A DNA stretch of 7,825 bases, from the NCBI GenBank assembly GCA_903953195.1, contig CAJBIS010000419.1, positions 1 to 7,825 on the forward strand, read 5' to 3'. The notes under the pieces were generated by a model. It was not told the origin of the DNA and did no database searches. It worked only from the letters and a program-made list of their open reading frames with translations. Below, in pieces: positions 1-7,825 of this stretch. Every line of letters begins with the position of its first letter. Positions within the stretch are counted from its first letter, which is position 1. The stretch comes from an uncultured Actinomycetes bacterium. Its GTDB lineage: Bacteria; Actinomycetota; Acidimicrobiia; Acidimicrobiales; Microtrichaceae. The position numbers and the translations under genes are program-made.

Positions 1-158
1 GAGGGGTCGACGAGCGACAGTGAGGCCTCGGCACGGGCCGCCACTCCTTCGGCAGCGAGCGCGGCGGCGAGCAGGCGGCACCAAGCCGGCAGGTCGACCT
101 CGGTCACGTCGTCGGATCGGTCGTCGCGTCCCTCGACGTTCGGGGGTTGGTCACTCAT
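1..158 (-). CDS. ybeY: Endoribonuclease YbeY, N-terminal fragment (runs off left edge)
   Basis: Only about 52 codons are inside the window. The ATG at 158-156 overlaps the TGA of the PhoH gene (157-155) in an ATGA arrangement, so translation is probably coupled. The visible protein has a polar, acidic leader and then a stretch (VDLPAWCRLLAAALAAEGV, followed by ASLSLVDP) that matches the usual YbeY start: a short beta strand, an amphipathic helix and the strand ending in 'VD'. The zinc-binding HxxxHxxxxxH motif would lie beyond the edge, so the catalytic part cannot be seen. YbeY is a metal-dependent endoribonuclease used in 16S rRNA 3'-end maturation and ribosome quality control in the cytoplasm. 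Its position directly after phoH is the typical bacterial order and is strong support for the call. The leader of about 20 residues is longer than in many homologues. Confidence 0.85.
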   Translation of the reverse strand, partial: MSDQPPNVEGRDDRSDDVTEVDLPAWCRLLAAALAAEGVAARAEASLSLVDP

Positions 159-1201
159 CGGTCGGGGAGGTTCCGGGCGTACGCGTCGACGATGTCCTGC
201 ACGATGCGATGCCGCACGACGTCCCGCGAACTCAGGTGCACGAAGTCGAGTCCCTCGATGTCGGCGAGGACCGTCTCGATCCCGTCGAGCCCGGAGCGGC
301 CGCCCGGGACGTCGACCTGCGTGACGTCACCGGTGATGACGGCCCGAGAGCCGAACCCGATGCGCGTGAGGAACATCTTCATCTGCTCGGGCGAGGTGTT
401 CTGCGCCTCGTCGAGGATGATGAAGCTGTTGTTGAGCGTGCGGCCACGCATGAACGCGAGCGGCGCCACCTCGACGGTGCCGCGTTCCAGGAACCGCTGC
501 GCCCCCTCGGTCCCGACCATGTCGTGGAGCGCGTCGTAGAGGGGGCGAAGGTACGGGTCGACCTTCGCCATGAGGTCACCGGGCAGGAACCCGAGCCGCT
601 CGCCCGCCTCGACCGCCGGTCGGGTCAGCACGATCCGCTCGACCTGTTTGCGCTGCAGCGCCTGCACCGCCATCGCCACGGCGAGCCACGACTTGCCCGT
701 ACCGGCGGGACCGATGCCGAACGTGATGATGTTGCGGGCGATCGCGTCGAGGTAGCGCTTCTGACCGCTCGTCGACGGCCGCACCGGGCTGCCGCGGTGC
801 GTTCGCAACACCTCGTGGGTGAGCACCTCGGACGGCCGCTCGTCGGCTCGGGCCATGTCGATGGTGCGGCGCACGGAGGCGTCGTCGAGTCGGTGCCCAC
901 GTTCGACGAGCAGCACCAGTTCCTCGAACAACTTCCCGACCCGGGCGGCATCCGTGCCCGCCGTCTGGATCTCGTTGCCGCGCACGGTGATGGCGGTACC
1001 CGGGAACGCGTCCTCGATCACGTCGAGCAGTTCGTCGTGCGTGCCGAGCAGGTCGGTCATCAGGTGGTTTCCCGGCACCCGGACGAGCATCACCTCGTCG
1101 AACGACGTCGTCGTCGACGCATCGACCGCCGTGCCGGCCACCGTTGCCGCGCCATGCCCCGGCGTGTCCGGCGTCTCCGAGTCGTTCATCGTCCCGGTCA
1201 T
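155..1201 (-). CDS. phoH: PhoH-family P-loop ATPase (PhoH-like protein)
   Basis: This 348-residue protein has full PhoH/PhoL length. Residues 1-35 are a low-complexity Ser/Thr/Ala leader, residues about 36-135 form the variable N-terminal domain, and the ATPase domain covers about 140-345. Visible motifs are Walker A GPAGTGKS (164-171), a following TRPAVEAGERLGFLPGD segment (193-209) diagnostic of the family, Walker B IILDEAQN (261-268), and VITGD with Gln295 nearby (288-295). PhoH proteins are cytoplasmic ATPases with predicted RNA-helicase-like activity; in bacteria they are encoded next to ybeY and are thought to act with it in RNA metabolism. Here phoH overlaps ybeY by 4 bases. The start is uncertain: the ATG at 1201 has a GGTAGG directly abutting it, which is too close, and the second ATG (1189, residue 5) is an equally good choice. 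The family call does not depend on this. Confidence 0.95.
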   Translation of the reverse strand: MTGTMNDSETPDTPGHGAATVAGTAVDASTTTSFDEVMLVRVPGNHLMTDLLGTHDELLDVIEDAFPGTAITVRGNEIQTAGTDAARVGKLFEELVLLVERGHRLDDASVRRTIDMARADERPSEVLTHEVLRTHRGSPVRPSTSGQKRYLDAIARNIITFGIGPAGTGKSWLAVAMAVQALQRKQVERIVLTRPAVEAGERLGFLPGDLMAKVDPYLRPLYDALHDMVGTEGAQRFLERGTVEVAPLAFMRGRTLNNSFIILDEAQNTSPEQMKMFLTRIGFGSRAVITGDVTQVDVPGGRSGLDGIETVLADIEGLDFVHLSSRDVVRHRIVQDIVDAYARNLPDR

Positions 1202-1208
1202 CCTACCG

Positions 1209-1223
1209 ACGCCGTGTCGGCGT
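1209..1223. repeat. Short perfect inverted repeat before phoH
   Basis: ACGCCG-TGT-CGGCGT is a perfect 6-base stem with a 3-base loop, ending 7 bases before the first possible phoH ATG. In the phoH mRNA it could fold over the ribosome-binding region and favour the internal start at 1189, or it may be part of a composite terminator with the neighbouring 1226-1255 repeat. In DNA of this GC content a stem this short can occur by chance. Confidence 0.35.
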
Positions 1224-1225
1224 GA

Positions 1226-1255
1226 CCGACCGGGCCCGCGGCGCCGGCCGGTCGG
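1226..1255 (-). terminator. Terminator-like hairpin after the 126-residue gene
   Basis: CCGACCGG (1226-1233) and CCGGTCGG (1248-1255) form a perfect 8-base stem around a 14-base GC-rich loop. On the minus strand it begins 6 bases after the stop codon of the 126-residue gene. No U-tract follows, so it is not a classical intrinsic terminator. Actinobacterial terminators often lack a U-tract, and an attenuating or RNA-protecting hairpin between two cotranscribed genes is equally possible. Confidence 0.4.
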
Positions 1256-1261
1256 CGGGTC

Positions 1262-1642
1262 TCACGAGATGGAGCCGAGGGCCTGTCGGATCCAGGCCAC
1301 GCCGTCGGGCTCGTCCATGGCGGCCTCCCAACCGGCGAGCGTCGAGTCCAACTCGGACCGCTCGGCGATGCTGCCGAGGACCTCGACCTTGATCTGGTCG
1401 ACCGGCAGGTCCTGCACCCACGCGTCGCCCAGGGCATCCATCTCGACCGGTTCGGCGGGTTCGCCCATGAGGTAGAGCTCGCCGGTGTCGACCACCCAGT
1501 TGAGCTCGAACCGCTGGCCGTCGGCGTCGAGCCAGTCGCGACCGAACGAGATCTCGTCCGAGGCGCGCCGTCGAGGGTCGGCGTCGTAGAAGCCTTCGAT
1601 GTCCATCCCGTCAGTGTTCACGCTGTCCTCCGGTGCGTCCAC
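1262..1642 (-). CDS. Uncharacterised acidic protein, 126 residues
   Basis: I do not recognise a named family. The product is acidic, soluble and rich in Asp, Glu and Trp, with no signal peptide or membrane segment. Segments that look conserved rather than random are FYDADPRRRASDEISFGRDW (residues 18-37), a strand-rich RFELNWVVDTGELYLM centre (44-59), and a C-terminal helix around GWEAAMDEPDGVAWIRQAL. The pattern suggests a small alpha/beta domain. The GTG start at 1642 has an excellent Shine-Dalgarno site (GAGGAGG, 8-base spacer). A second GTG at 1621 also has a GGAGG before it, and an ATG lies at residue 13. The codon pattern matches the neighbouring genes and the frame is uninterrupted, so it is very likely real. 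It lies 60 bases upstream of phoH on the same strand and may be cotranscribed with it. Function is unknown. Confidence 0.8.
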   Translation of the reverse strand: MDAPEDSVNTDGMDIEGFYDADPRRRASDEISFGRDWLDADGQRFELNWVVDTGELYLMGEPAEPVEMDALGDAWVQDLPVDQIKVEVLGSIAERSELDSTLAGWEAAMDEPDGVAWIRQALGSIS

Positions 1643-1650
1643 TGCGACAG

Positions 1651-1657
1651 CCTCCTC
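1651..1657 (-). promoter_or_regulatory. Strong ribosome-binding site deciding the GTG start at 1642
   Basis: The minus strand reads GAGGAGG, 8 bases before the GTG at 1642-1640. This near-perfect Shine-Dalgarno match is the main reason for taking the longer GTG start over the internal GTG (1621) or ATG of the 126-residue gene. Confidence 0.7.
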
Positions 1658-1680
1658 GCTGCGACACCGTCCGGTCCACT

Positions 1681-1700
1681 CACCGATCGCGTGGTCGGTG
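1681..1700 (-). terminator. Terminator-like hairpin after the glucosidase gene
   Basis: CACCGA (1681-1686) and TCGGTG (1695-1700) form a 6-base stem around an 8-base loop, starting 3 bases after the glucosidase stop codon on the minus strand. No U-tract follows. The position is right for a transcript end, but the stem is short and the evidence is modest. Confidence 0.35.
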
Positions 1701-1703
1701 CGC

Positions 1704-4360
<2,657 letters not shown>

Positions 4361-4364
<4 letters not shown>

Positions 4365-4609
4365 GACTCGCTCACGCCGCTGGTCCCCGACGGATCCCGC
4401 ATGTCGAGGCTGCCCGGCTCGATGCGACAGCGTTCGATGTAGTCGTCGACGTCACTGCGCTGCAGCCGGATCACCCGGCCGAACCTGTACGCGGGCACCT
4501 GCCCGTCGTCGATGAGTCGGTACAGCGTGCGGGTGGCGATGCCGAGCCGCCGCGCCGCCTCACCCGAGCTGAGCCAGTCGATCTCGTCGGTCTGCGCACC
4601 GTCGCCCAC
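4361..4609 (-). CDS. Small helix-turn-helix DNA-binding protein (excisionase/BldC type, HTH_17)
   Basis: This is an 82-residue protein if it starts at GTG 4609. Residues 11-61 are a winged-helix MerR/excisionase-type domain: WLSSGEAARRLGIATRTLYRLIDDG supplies the two helices of the HTH, and QVPAYRFGRVIRLQRSDVDDYI the wing and last helix. The tail (62-82) is short and polar. Such proteins are either phage/plasmid excisionases or BldC-like chromosomal transcription factors; no integrase is nearby, so a chromosomal regulator is favoured. The frame stays open far upstream, but that extension is antisense to the pilus gene and lacks family features. GTG 4609 has GGTGAGG only 2 bases away, which is poor spacing, and TTG at 4666 is an alternative, so the start is uncertain. 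Its stop codon overlaps the glucosidase start, and it is transcribed divergently from the pilus operon. Confidence 0.82.
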
Positions 4610-4637
4610 GACCTCACCGTACCGGGCACCGCGACCC

Positions 4638-4667
4638 GTTGATGGGCCCGACGCCGGCCCGTACAAC
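4638..4667 (+). promoter_or_regulatory. Probable promoter of the pilus operon with overlapping dyad symmetry
   Basis: TTGATG (4639-4644), a 17-base spacer and TACAAC (4662-4667) resemble a housekeeping sigma-factor promoter, with four of six matches in each box. Transcription would start near 4674, about 30 bases before the cpaB-like GTG. The same stretch contains nested inverted repeats: GTTG (4638-4641) with CAAC (4664-4667), and GGGCC (4644-4648) with GGCCC (4656-4660). This is a possible operator for a dimeric regulator. The opposite strand offers only a weak match (TTGTAC, 17 bases, ATCAAC) for the divergent regulator gene. Confidence 0.45.
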
Positions 4668-4690
4668 TCGTGACCTGCACCACGACCCAG

Positions 4691-4696
4691 AGGAGG
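4691..4696 (+). promoter_or_regulatory. Ribosome-binding site of the cpaB-like gene
   Basis: A perfect AGGAGG stands 7 bases before the GTG at 4704. It fixes this GTG as the start and, with the promoter-like boxes upstream, marks the head of the operon. Confidence 0.8.
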
Positions 4697-4703
4697 CGAC
4701 CAC

Positions 4704-5378
4704 GTGAACTCGGCATCGAACGTCAGGCGAACGCTCGCCGGCCACATCGAGACCGCCACGTCGCGCCGGCTCCCCTCCGGCCGCTCGCTCGTCGGCGCCG
4801 CACTCATCGTGATCGCCGTCGGCGGTGTGCTGGCCGCGCACCGTGCCGCTGTGTCGCCGCCAACCAACCGGGTGGTCGTCGCCACACGCGATCTACTGCC
4901 CGGCACGATCATCGCACCCACCGATCTCGGGGCACTGGCCGTGGAGCTCCCCGAGTCGGTCCCCGCCGTCGCCGCCGACGACGCCGACCGGCTCCTGGGC
5001 AGCGCGCTGGCGTCACGGGTGCCCGCCGGTTCGTTGCTCCGTCCCGCGGACGTCGCCTCGGCTGGCGACACCGCAGCCCCGGGGACCATCACCGTGTCGC
5101 TCGAGCTCGACGCCGGCCGGGCACCCGCCGGGCTGCGGCCCGGTCTCCGTGTCGACGTGCTCGCCACCGACACGGAACGGGGCGACACCTCGGTCGTCGC
5201 CACCGGCGCCACGGTGGTCGAGCGTCCCGAGGTCACCGAGGAGGCGATCGGCGCGTCGAGCGGCGCCCGGGTCGACCTTGCGGTGTCCGATGCCTCGGTG
5301 GCGGCAGCGATCGTGGATGCGGCGGTGCGCCAGGACGTGACACTCGTCGTGCCGACGCCGGGAGCGCCTCGTGCCTGA
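4704..5378 (+). CDS. cpaB: CpaB/RcpC-like SAF-domain pilus assembly protein
   Basis: The 224-residue protein has a basic N-terminus (RRLPSGR), then one hydrophobic segment at about 28-47 that anchors it with the rest outside. A SAF domain spans about 56-118 (NRVVVATRDLLPGTIIAPTDL, ending in PAGSLLRPADV), followed by an RcpC-like region at about 127-218 with the typical 'LRPGLRVDVLATD' turn. CpaB/RcpC proteins are periplasmic or cell-surface components of tad/flp (type IVc) pilus systems; the SAF domain is thought to bind cell-wall glycan. In a monoderm actinobacterium there is no outer-membrane secretin, so a wall-associated role is inferred. It is somewhat shorter than many homologues. It is the first gene of a packed operon, and its stop lies inside the start region of the next gene (8-base overlap). 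Confidence 0.85.
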   Translation: MNSASNVRRTLAGHIETATSRRLPSGRSLVGAALIVIAVGGVLAAHRAAVSPPTNRVVVATRDLLPGTIIAPTDLGALAVELPESVPAVAADDADRLLGSALASRVPAGSLLRPADVASAGDTAAPGTITVSLELDAGRAPAGLRPGLRVDVLATDTERGDTSVVATGATVVERPEVTEEAIGASSGARVDLAVSDASVAAAIVDAAVRQDVTLVVPTPGAPRA

Positions 5379-6621
5379 GTCCGTCAACGGCCACGGGCGA
5401 CCAGCAGCGACGGCCGCCCCGGGCGTCGTGCTCGGCGTGGCGGGGACCCGGCGGGACTGGCTGACCCGACTGTCGCGCTGGTCCATGTCGGCGAGTGCAC
5501 GGGTTGAGTTCCTCCGCTGCCTCACACCGACCGAGGCCGGTGCCGTGCTCGGAGCAGGGCGTCGGGTGGCGCTCGTCCTGATCGACGCCGCCAGCGCGGA
5601 CCGCGACCTGATCGCCCTCGCCCGCACGCACGGCACTTCGAGCGTGCTCGTCCGGGATCCGGCGCACGCCGCGGACTGGGTCGACCTCGGATGCGCGACC
5701 CAGATCGACGACGACGTGACCGGTGACGACCTCATCGAACTGTTGAACCGACTCGGCGGCCCGCCGTCAGCCACATCGGACCACGTCGAGCGCAGCGTCG
5801 ACCTCACCGGCGCCCCCGCACCCGCCCCGCTCGTGGCCGTGCTCGGCACCGGAGGCTCCGGCTGCACCACGATCGCGATGCTGATCGCGCACGGTCTGGG
5901 CTCAGACGGCCGCCGACGGGGGCGGTCCGAGACGACGGTTGCGCTCGTCGATGGCACGTCATCGGCGGCGCTCGCGCTCTACCACGACCTCGGCGAGGCG
6001 GTCCCGGGGGTGCCGGAACTGCTCGAACTGCACCGCGGCGACCTCGCCGATCCGAGCGACGTGCACGACCTCGCCGCCACCGTCGAGGGCCGCAGGTACG
6101 CCCTGGTGCTCGGGGCGCCACGGCGCCCAGCGCCCGGGCTCGCCGGTGAGGCCACCGCCGACGCCGCCGTCGCCGGACTCCGACGGACGTTCGCGACGGT
6201 CGTCGTCGACGCCGGAACCGTCGGCCTCGCCCTCTCCGGGCCCGACCGATCGATCGGTCTCGCCGGCGCCGCGATCCGCGCCGCCGACGTCATCGTCGCC
6301 GTCGGACGGCCGGGCCTGCACGGCACACATGCGCTCGCACGACTGCTCGTCGAGATCGGCGACCAACGACCGACGGCACCCGTACTCGTCGTCTGCAACG
6401 CCACCCGTCGAGGGGCCATCGACCGGCGGACGTTCCGCAGCGCGCTCCCCCGACGGGACACCGCCGAGGGGCCGCCGCTCGCCGTGATCGACATCGCCCG
6501 GATGCGGGGGCTCGAGGAGATCCACCGAAGTGTCGCCGACCTGCCCGAGCGAACGGCGACCGCTCTCGCCCGGCGAGTCGCGAGCGCGTTGCATCGCTCC
6601 GCGCCTCAGGTGGTCGCATGA
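5371..6621 (+). CDS. cpaE: CpaE/TadZ-like MinD/ParA-superfamily protein with degenerate P-loop
   Basis: The 416-residue protein has a receiver-like N-terminal domain (about 18-128) and a MinD/ParA-type domain (about 150-410). CpaE/TadZ proteins help place and assemble tad/flp pili at the membrane or cell pole; actinobacterial relatives include the Ssd group. At the P-loop position the sequence is GTGGSGCTT (159-167) where MinD has GKGGVGKTT, so both the signature lysine and the Walker A lysine are absent. The following strands are recognisable: TTVALVDG (188-195), a Walker B-like TFATVVVDAG (273-282) and DVIVAVGRPG (306-315), the last at the usual 'adv-vvv' switch position. Atypical ATP sites are known in the TadZ family, so this is probably lineage-typical and not damage. 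The GTG start has GGAG 6 bases upstream and overlaps the cpaB-like stop; its own TGA overlaps the next gene as ATGA. Confidence 0.8.
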   Translation: MPESVNGHGRPAATAAPGVVLGVAGTRRDWLTRLSRWSMSASARVEFLRCLTPTEAGAVLGAGRRVALVLIDAASADRDLIALARTHGTSSVLVRDPAHAADWVDLGCATQIDDDVTGDDLIELLNRLGGPPSATSDHVERSVDLTGAPAPAPLVAVLGTGGSGCTTIAMLIAHGLGSDGRRRGRSETTVALVDGTSSAALALYHDLGEAVPGVPELLELHRGDLADPSDVHDLAATVEGRRYALVLGAPRRPAPGLAGEATADAAVAGLRRTFATVVVDAGTVGLALSGPDRSIGLAGAAIRAADVIVAVGRPGLHGTHALARLLVEIGDQRPTAPVLVVCNATRRGAIDRRTFRSALPRRDTAEGPPLAVIDIARMRGLEEIHRSVADLPERTATALARRVASALHRSAPQVVA

Positions 6622-7661
6622 GCACCATCGAGGCCTCGCCGCTGGTCCAGATCGAGCGGGACGTCCAGGCCCGTGCCACGGAACTCGCCCTCGATGTCGA
6701 CACCGCTGCGGGCCGGGACCAGCTCCGAGCGCTGATCGACGACGCCGTCCGCGGATGGAGCGACGCGCACCGGCGTGGTCAGCAGACGCACGCACTCGGC
6801 GACCCGGACGCCGTCGCGGAGCGAGCCTTCCGCAACCTCGCCGGGTACGGACCCCTGTCATCGCTGCTCGCCGACGACGACGTCTGGGAGATCATGATCA
6901 ACGCGCCCGACGCGGTCTTCGCAAAGCGCCACTCGCGGGGCAGCACCTACCACGACGAGTTGTTCCACGACGACGAGCACGTGACTCGAACGCTCACCAA
7001 GTTGCTCGACGACTCATCGACCGCACACCGCAAGCTCGATCCGTCCGAGGGGCTCCAGGACGCCGTGCTCGACAGCGGCGCACGGCTGCACATCGTGCAC
7101 GGCGACCTCAGCCGGGGCGGTCACCTGATCGTCAACATCCGCAAGTTCACGGGCATGGCGGTCTCACGTCTCGACGCCCTGGTCGACCGGGGATCGATCT
7201 CCGTCGCGGCGGCCGCAGTCCTCGCTGCCGCCGTCCGCTCCCGGATGAGCATCATCGTCGCCGGTGCGCCCGGCGCCGGGAAGACCACGCTCCTCGGGTG
7301 CTGCACCGCCGAGCTCGATCCGTCGCTGAGGGTCGTGGTCGCCGAGGAGGTGTTCGAAGCCGATGTGCGGCTCCCGAACACCGCCTCGATGCAGACCCGC
7401 CCCGAGCGGCTGGACCGCCCCGGGGTCGACCTCCGCCGTCTCGTCGCGGGATTCCTGCGCATGGCACCTGACGTCGCGATCGTCGGCGAGGTCCGGGACC
7501 GCGAGGCACTGCCGCTGCTGCTGACGTTGTCCTCGGGAGTCACCGGGTACACCACCATCCACGCCGGCTCGGCTCGCCAGGCGCTGACTCGTCTCCGGTT
7601 CCTCGCACAGCTCTCGGACTCGGCTCGGCACCTGCCGCTCTGTCCACTGCGGTCCAAATGA
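6618..7661 (+). pseudogene. cpaF: CpaF/TadA-like pilus secretion ATPase, 3' end lost at an IS junction
   Basis: Residues 1-341 read as a secretion ATPase of the CpaF/TadA (VirB11/GspE) family, the motor of tad/flp pilus assembly. The N-terminal domain includes AGYGPLSSLLADDDVWEIMIN (75-95); then come Walker A GAPGAGKT (216-223), an Asp-box region VVVAEEVFEAD (239-249) that has AEE where relatives often have IED, the QTRPE block (259-263), Walker B DVAIVGEVRD (285-294, with Glu291) and the His-box TTIHAG (312-317). After HLPL (338-341) the homology stops, and CPLRSK plus TGA is read from inserted DNA beginning TGT at 7641. Roughly the last 70-100 residues of the family are missing. These belong to the C-terminal ATPase region, so the product is likely inactive. 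The start is coupled to cpaE (ATGA), with CAGGTGG 4 bases upstream. Confidence 0.8.
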
Positions 7662-7665
7662 CATT
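7647..7665 (+). repeat. IS-end repeat copy 1 (divergent, outermost)
   Basis: CTGCGGTCCAAATGACATT shares both flanks (CTGCGGT and TGACATT) with the inner copies but has CCAAA where they have GG, making it 3 bases longer. It also supplies the stop codon (7659-7661) of the truncated CpaF. It is probably the outermost transposase-binding site. Confidence 0.55.
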
Positions 7666-7670
7666 AGGAA

Positions 7671-7686
7671 CTGCGGTGGTGACATT
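7671..7686 (+). repeat. IS-end repeat copy 2
   Basis: CTGCGGTGGTGACATT is identical to the copy at 7708-7723. Its TGACATT lies 21 bases (two helical turns) after that of copy 1. Confidence 0.7.
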
Positions 7687-7707
7687 GCGGGGTCGCCGGG
7701 GCGGGAT

Positions 7708-7723
7708 CTGCGGTGGTGACATT
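7708..7723 (+). repeat. IS-end repeat copy 3
   Basis: An exact 16-base repeat of 7671-7686, 37 bases further in. A weaker fourth match, CTGGGGTGGTGCCA (7787-7800, 12 of 14 bases), may be a decayed copy, but it lies in G-rich sequence where chance matches are easy. Confidence 0.7.
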
Positions 7724-7825
7724 GGGGGGCATGCGCCGGGCGCGGCGAGCGGGAGCGACCCTCTGGGCTGCCTGCGAGGGGGGGGGCTGGGGTGGTGCCA
7801 GCGCAGGTGAACGGGCGGCGCAGAC

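Larger units (their letters stand above)
7641..7825. mobile_element. Terminus of an IS21-like insertion sequence (partial)
   Basis: Homology to CpaF ends at 7640, and the sequence then begins TGTCCACTGCGG and changes character. It is non-coding in the cpaF frame after six codons and contains at least three spaced copies of a CTGCGGT...TGACATT repeat. Ends starting with TG and carrying several internal transposase-binding repeats are characteristic of IS21-family elements, which is the basis of the family call; IS481-type or another element remains possible. No transposase is visible. A frame open from the ATG at 7731 and a GTG at 7807 both run off the edge, but neither has recognisable transposase sequence. 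The other end and any target duplication are outside the window. Confidence 0.6.

Noticed and set aside
20..1225. 401-codon open frame on the plus strand
   Set aside because: It is antisense to the ybeY start and phoH, both of which have clear family motifs; the product is Arg/His/Asp-rich with no recognisable domain.
4610..5236. N-terminal extension of the HTH gene to a 291-residue protein
   Set aside because: The extension is antisense to the cpaB-like gene and reads as Ser/Thr/Ala-rich filler. HTH_17 proteins of this kind are usually short, and the cpaB-like gene has its own perfect ribosome-binding site at 4691-4696.
5959..6861. 300-codon open frame on the minus strand
   Set aside because: It is antisense to the cpaE-like and cpaF-like genes, Arg/Gly-rich, and lacks a start site or domains.
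7731..7825. Open frame from ATG 7731 as the start of a transposase
   Set aside because: No Shine-Dalgarno site that I trust, no helix-turn-helix pattern, and it crosses a nine-base G-run; the real transposase start is probably beyond the edge.

Overview
The window is GC-rich DNA with strong third-position G/C bias, GTG and ATG starts, purine-rich Shine-Dalgarno sites and many 4-8 base gene overlaps. This fits a high-GC actinobacterium. The gene content and protein style suggest Acidimicrobiia, but that placement is an inference from memory of such proteins, not a search result.

Left part (1-4609, all minus strand). Reading leftward from the centre, there is a small excisionase/BldC-type helix-turn-helix protein, then a large GH63-type (MGH1-like) glucosidase whose GTG start overlaps the regulator's stop codon. 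Next come an unrecognised acidic 126-residue protein, a PhoH-family ATPase, and the start of ybeY, which runs off the left edge. The phoH-ybeY pair overlaps by 4 bases and belongs to the conserved bacterial phoH-ybeY (RNA maturation and quality control) cluster. Hairpin-like inverted repeats lie just after the stop codons of the glucosidase and of the 126-residue protein, but neither has a U-tract.

Right part (4704-7661, plus strand). A tightly packed tad/flp (type IVc) pilus operon begins here: a CpaB/RcpC-like SAF-domain protein, a CpaE/TadZ-like MinD/ParA-family protein with a degenerate P-loop, and a CpaF/TadA-like secretion ATPase. Its likely promoter (TTGATG, 17 bases, TACAAC) lies in the 94-base divergent region shared with the helix-turn-helix gene and carries dyad symmetry. 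The small regulator is therefore a candidate controller of the pilus genes, the glucosidase, or both.

Right edge (7641-7825). The CpaF frame is cut off just after a conserved 'HLPL' stretch. The next six residues and the stop codon are encoded by unrelated DNA that begins TGT and carries at least three copies of a CTGCGGT...TGACATT repeat. This looks like the terminus of an IS21-like insertion sequence, with the transposase gene outside the window. The pilus motor gene would then be interrupted and the rest of the tad operon displaced or lost. No RNA gene or CRISPR array was seen. No completely unknown multi-gene system is evident. The most notable points are the IS-interrupted pilus motor, the lysine-less CpaE P-loop, and the regulator-glucosidase pair divergent from the pilus operon.
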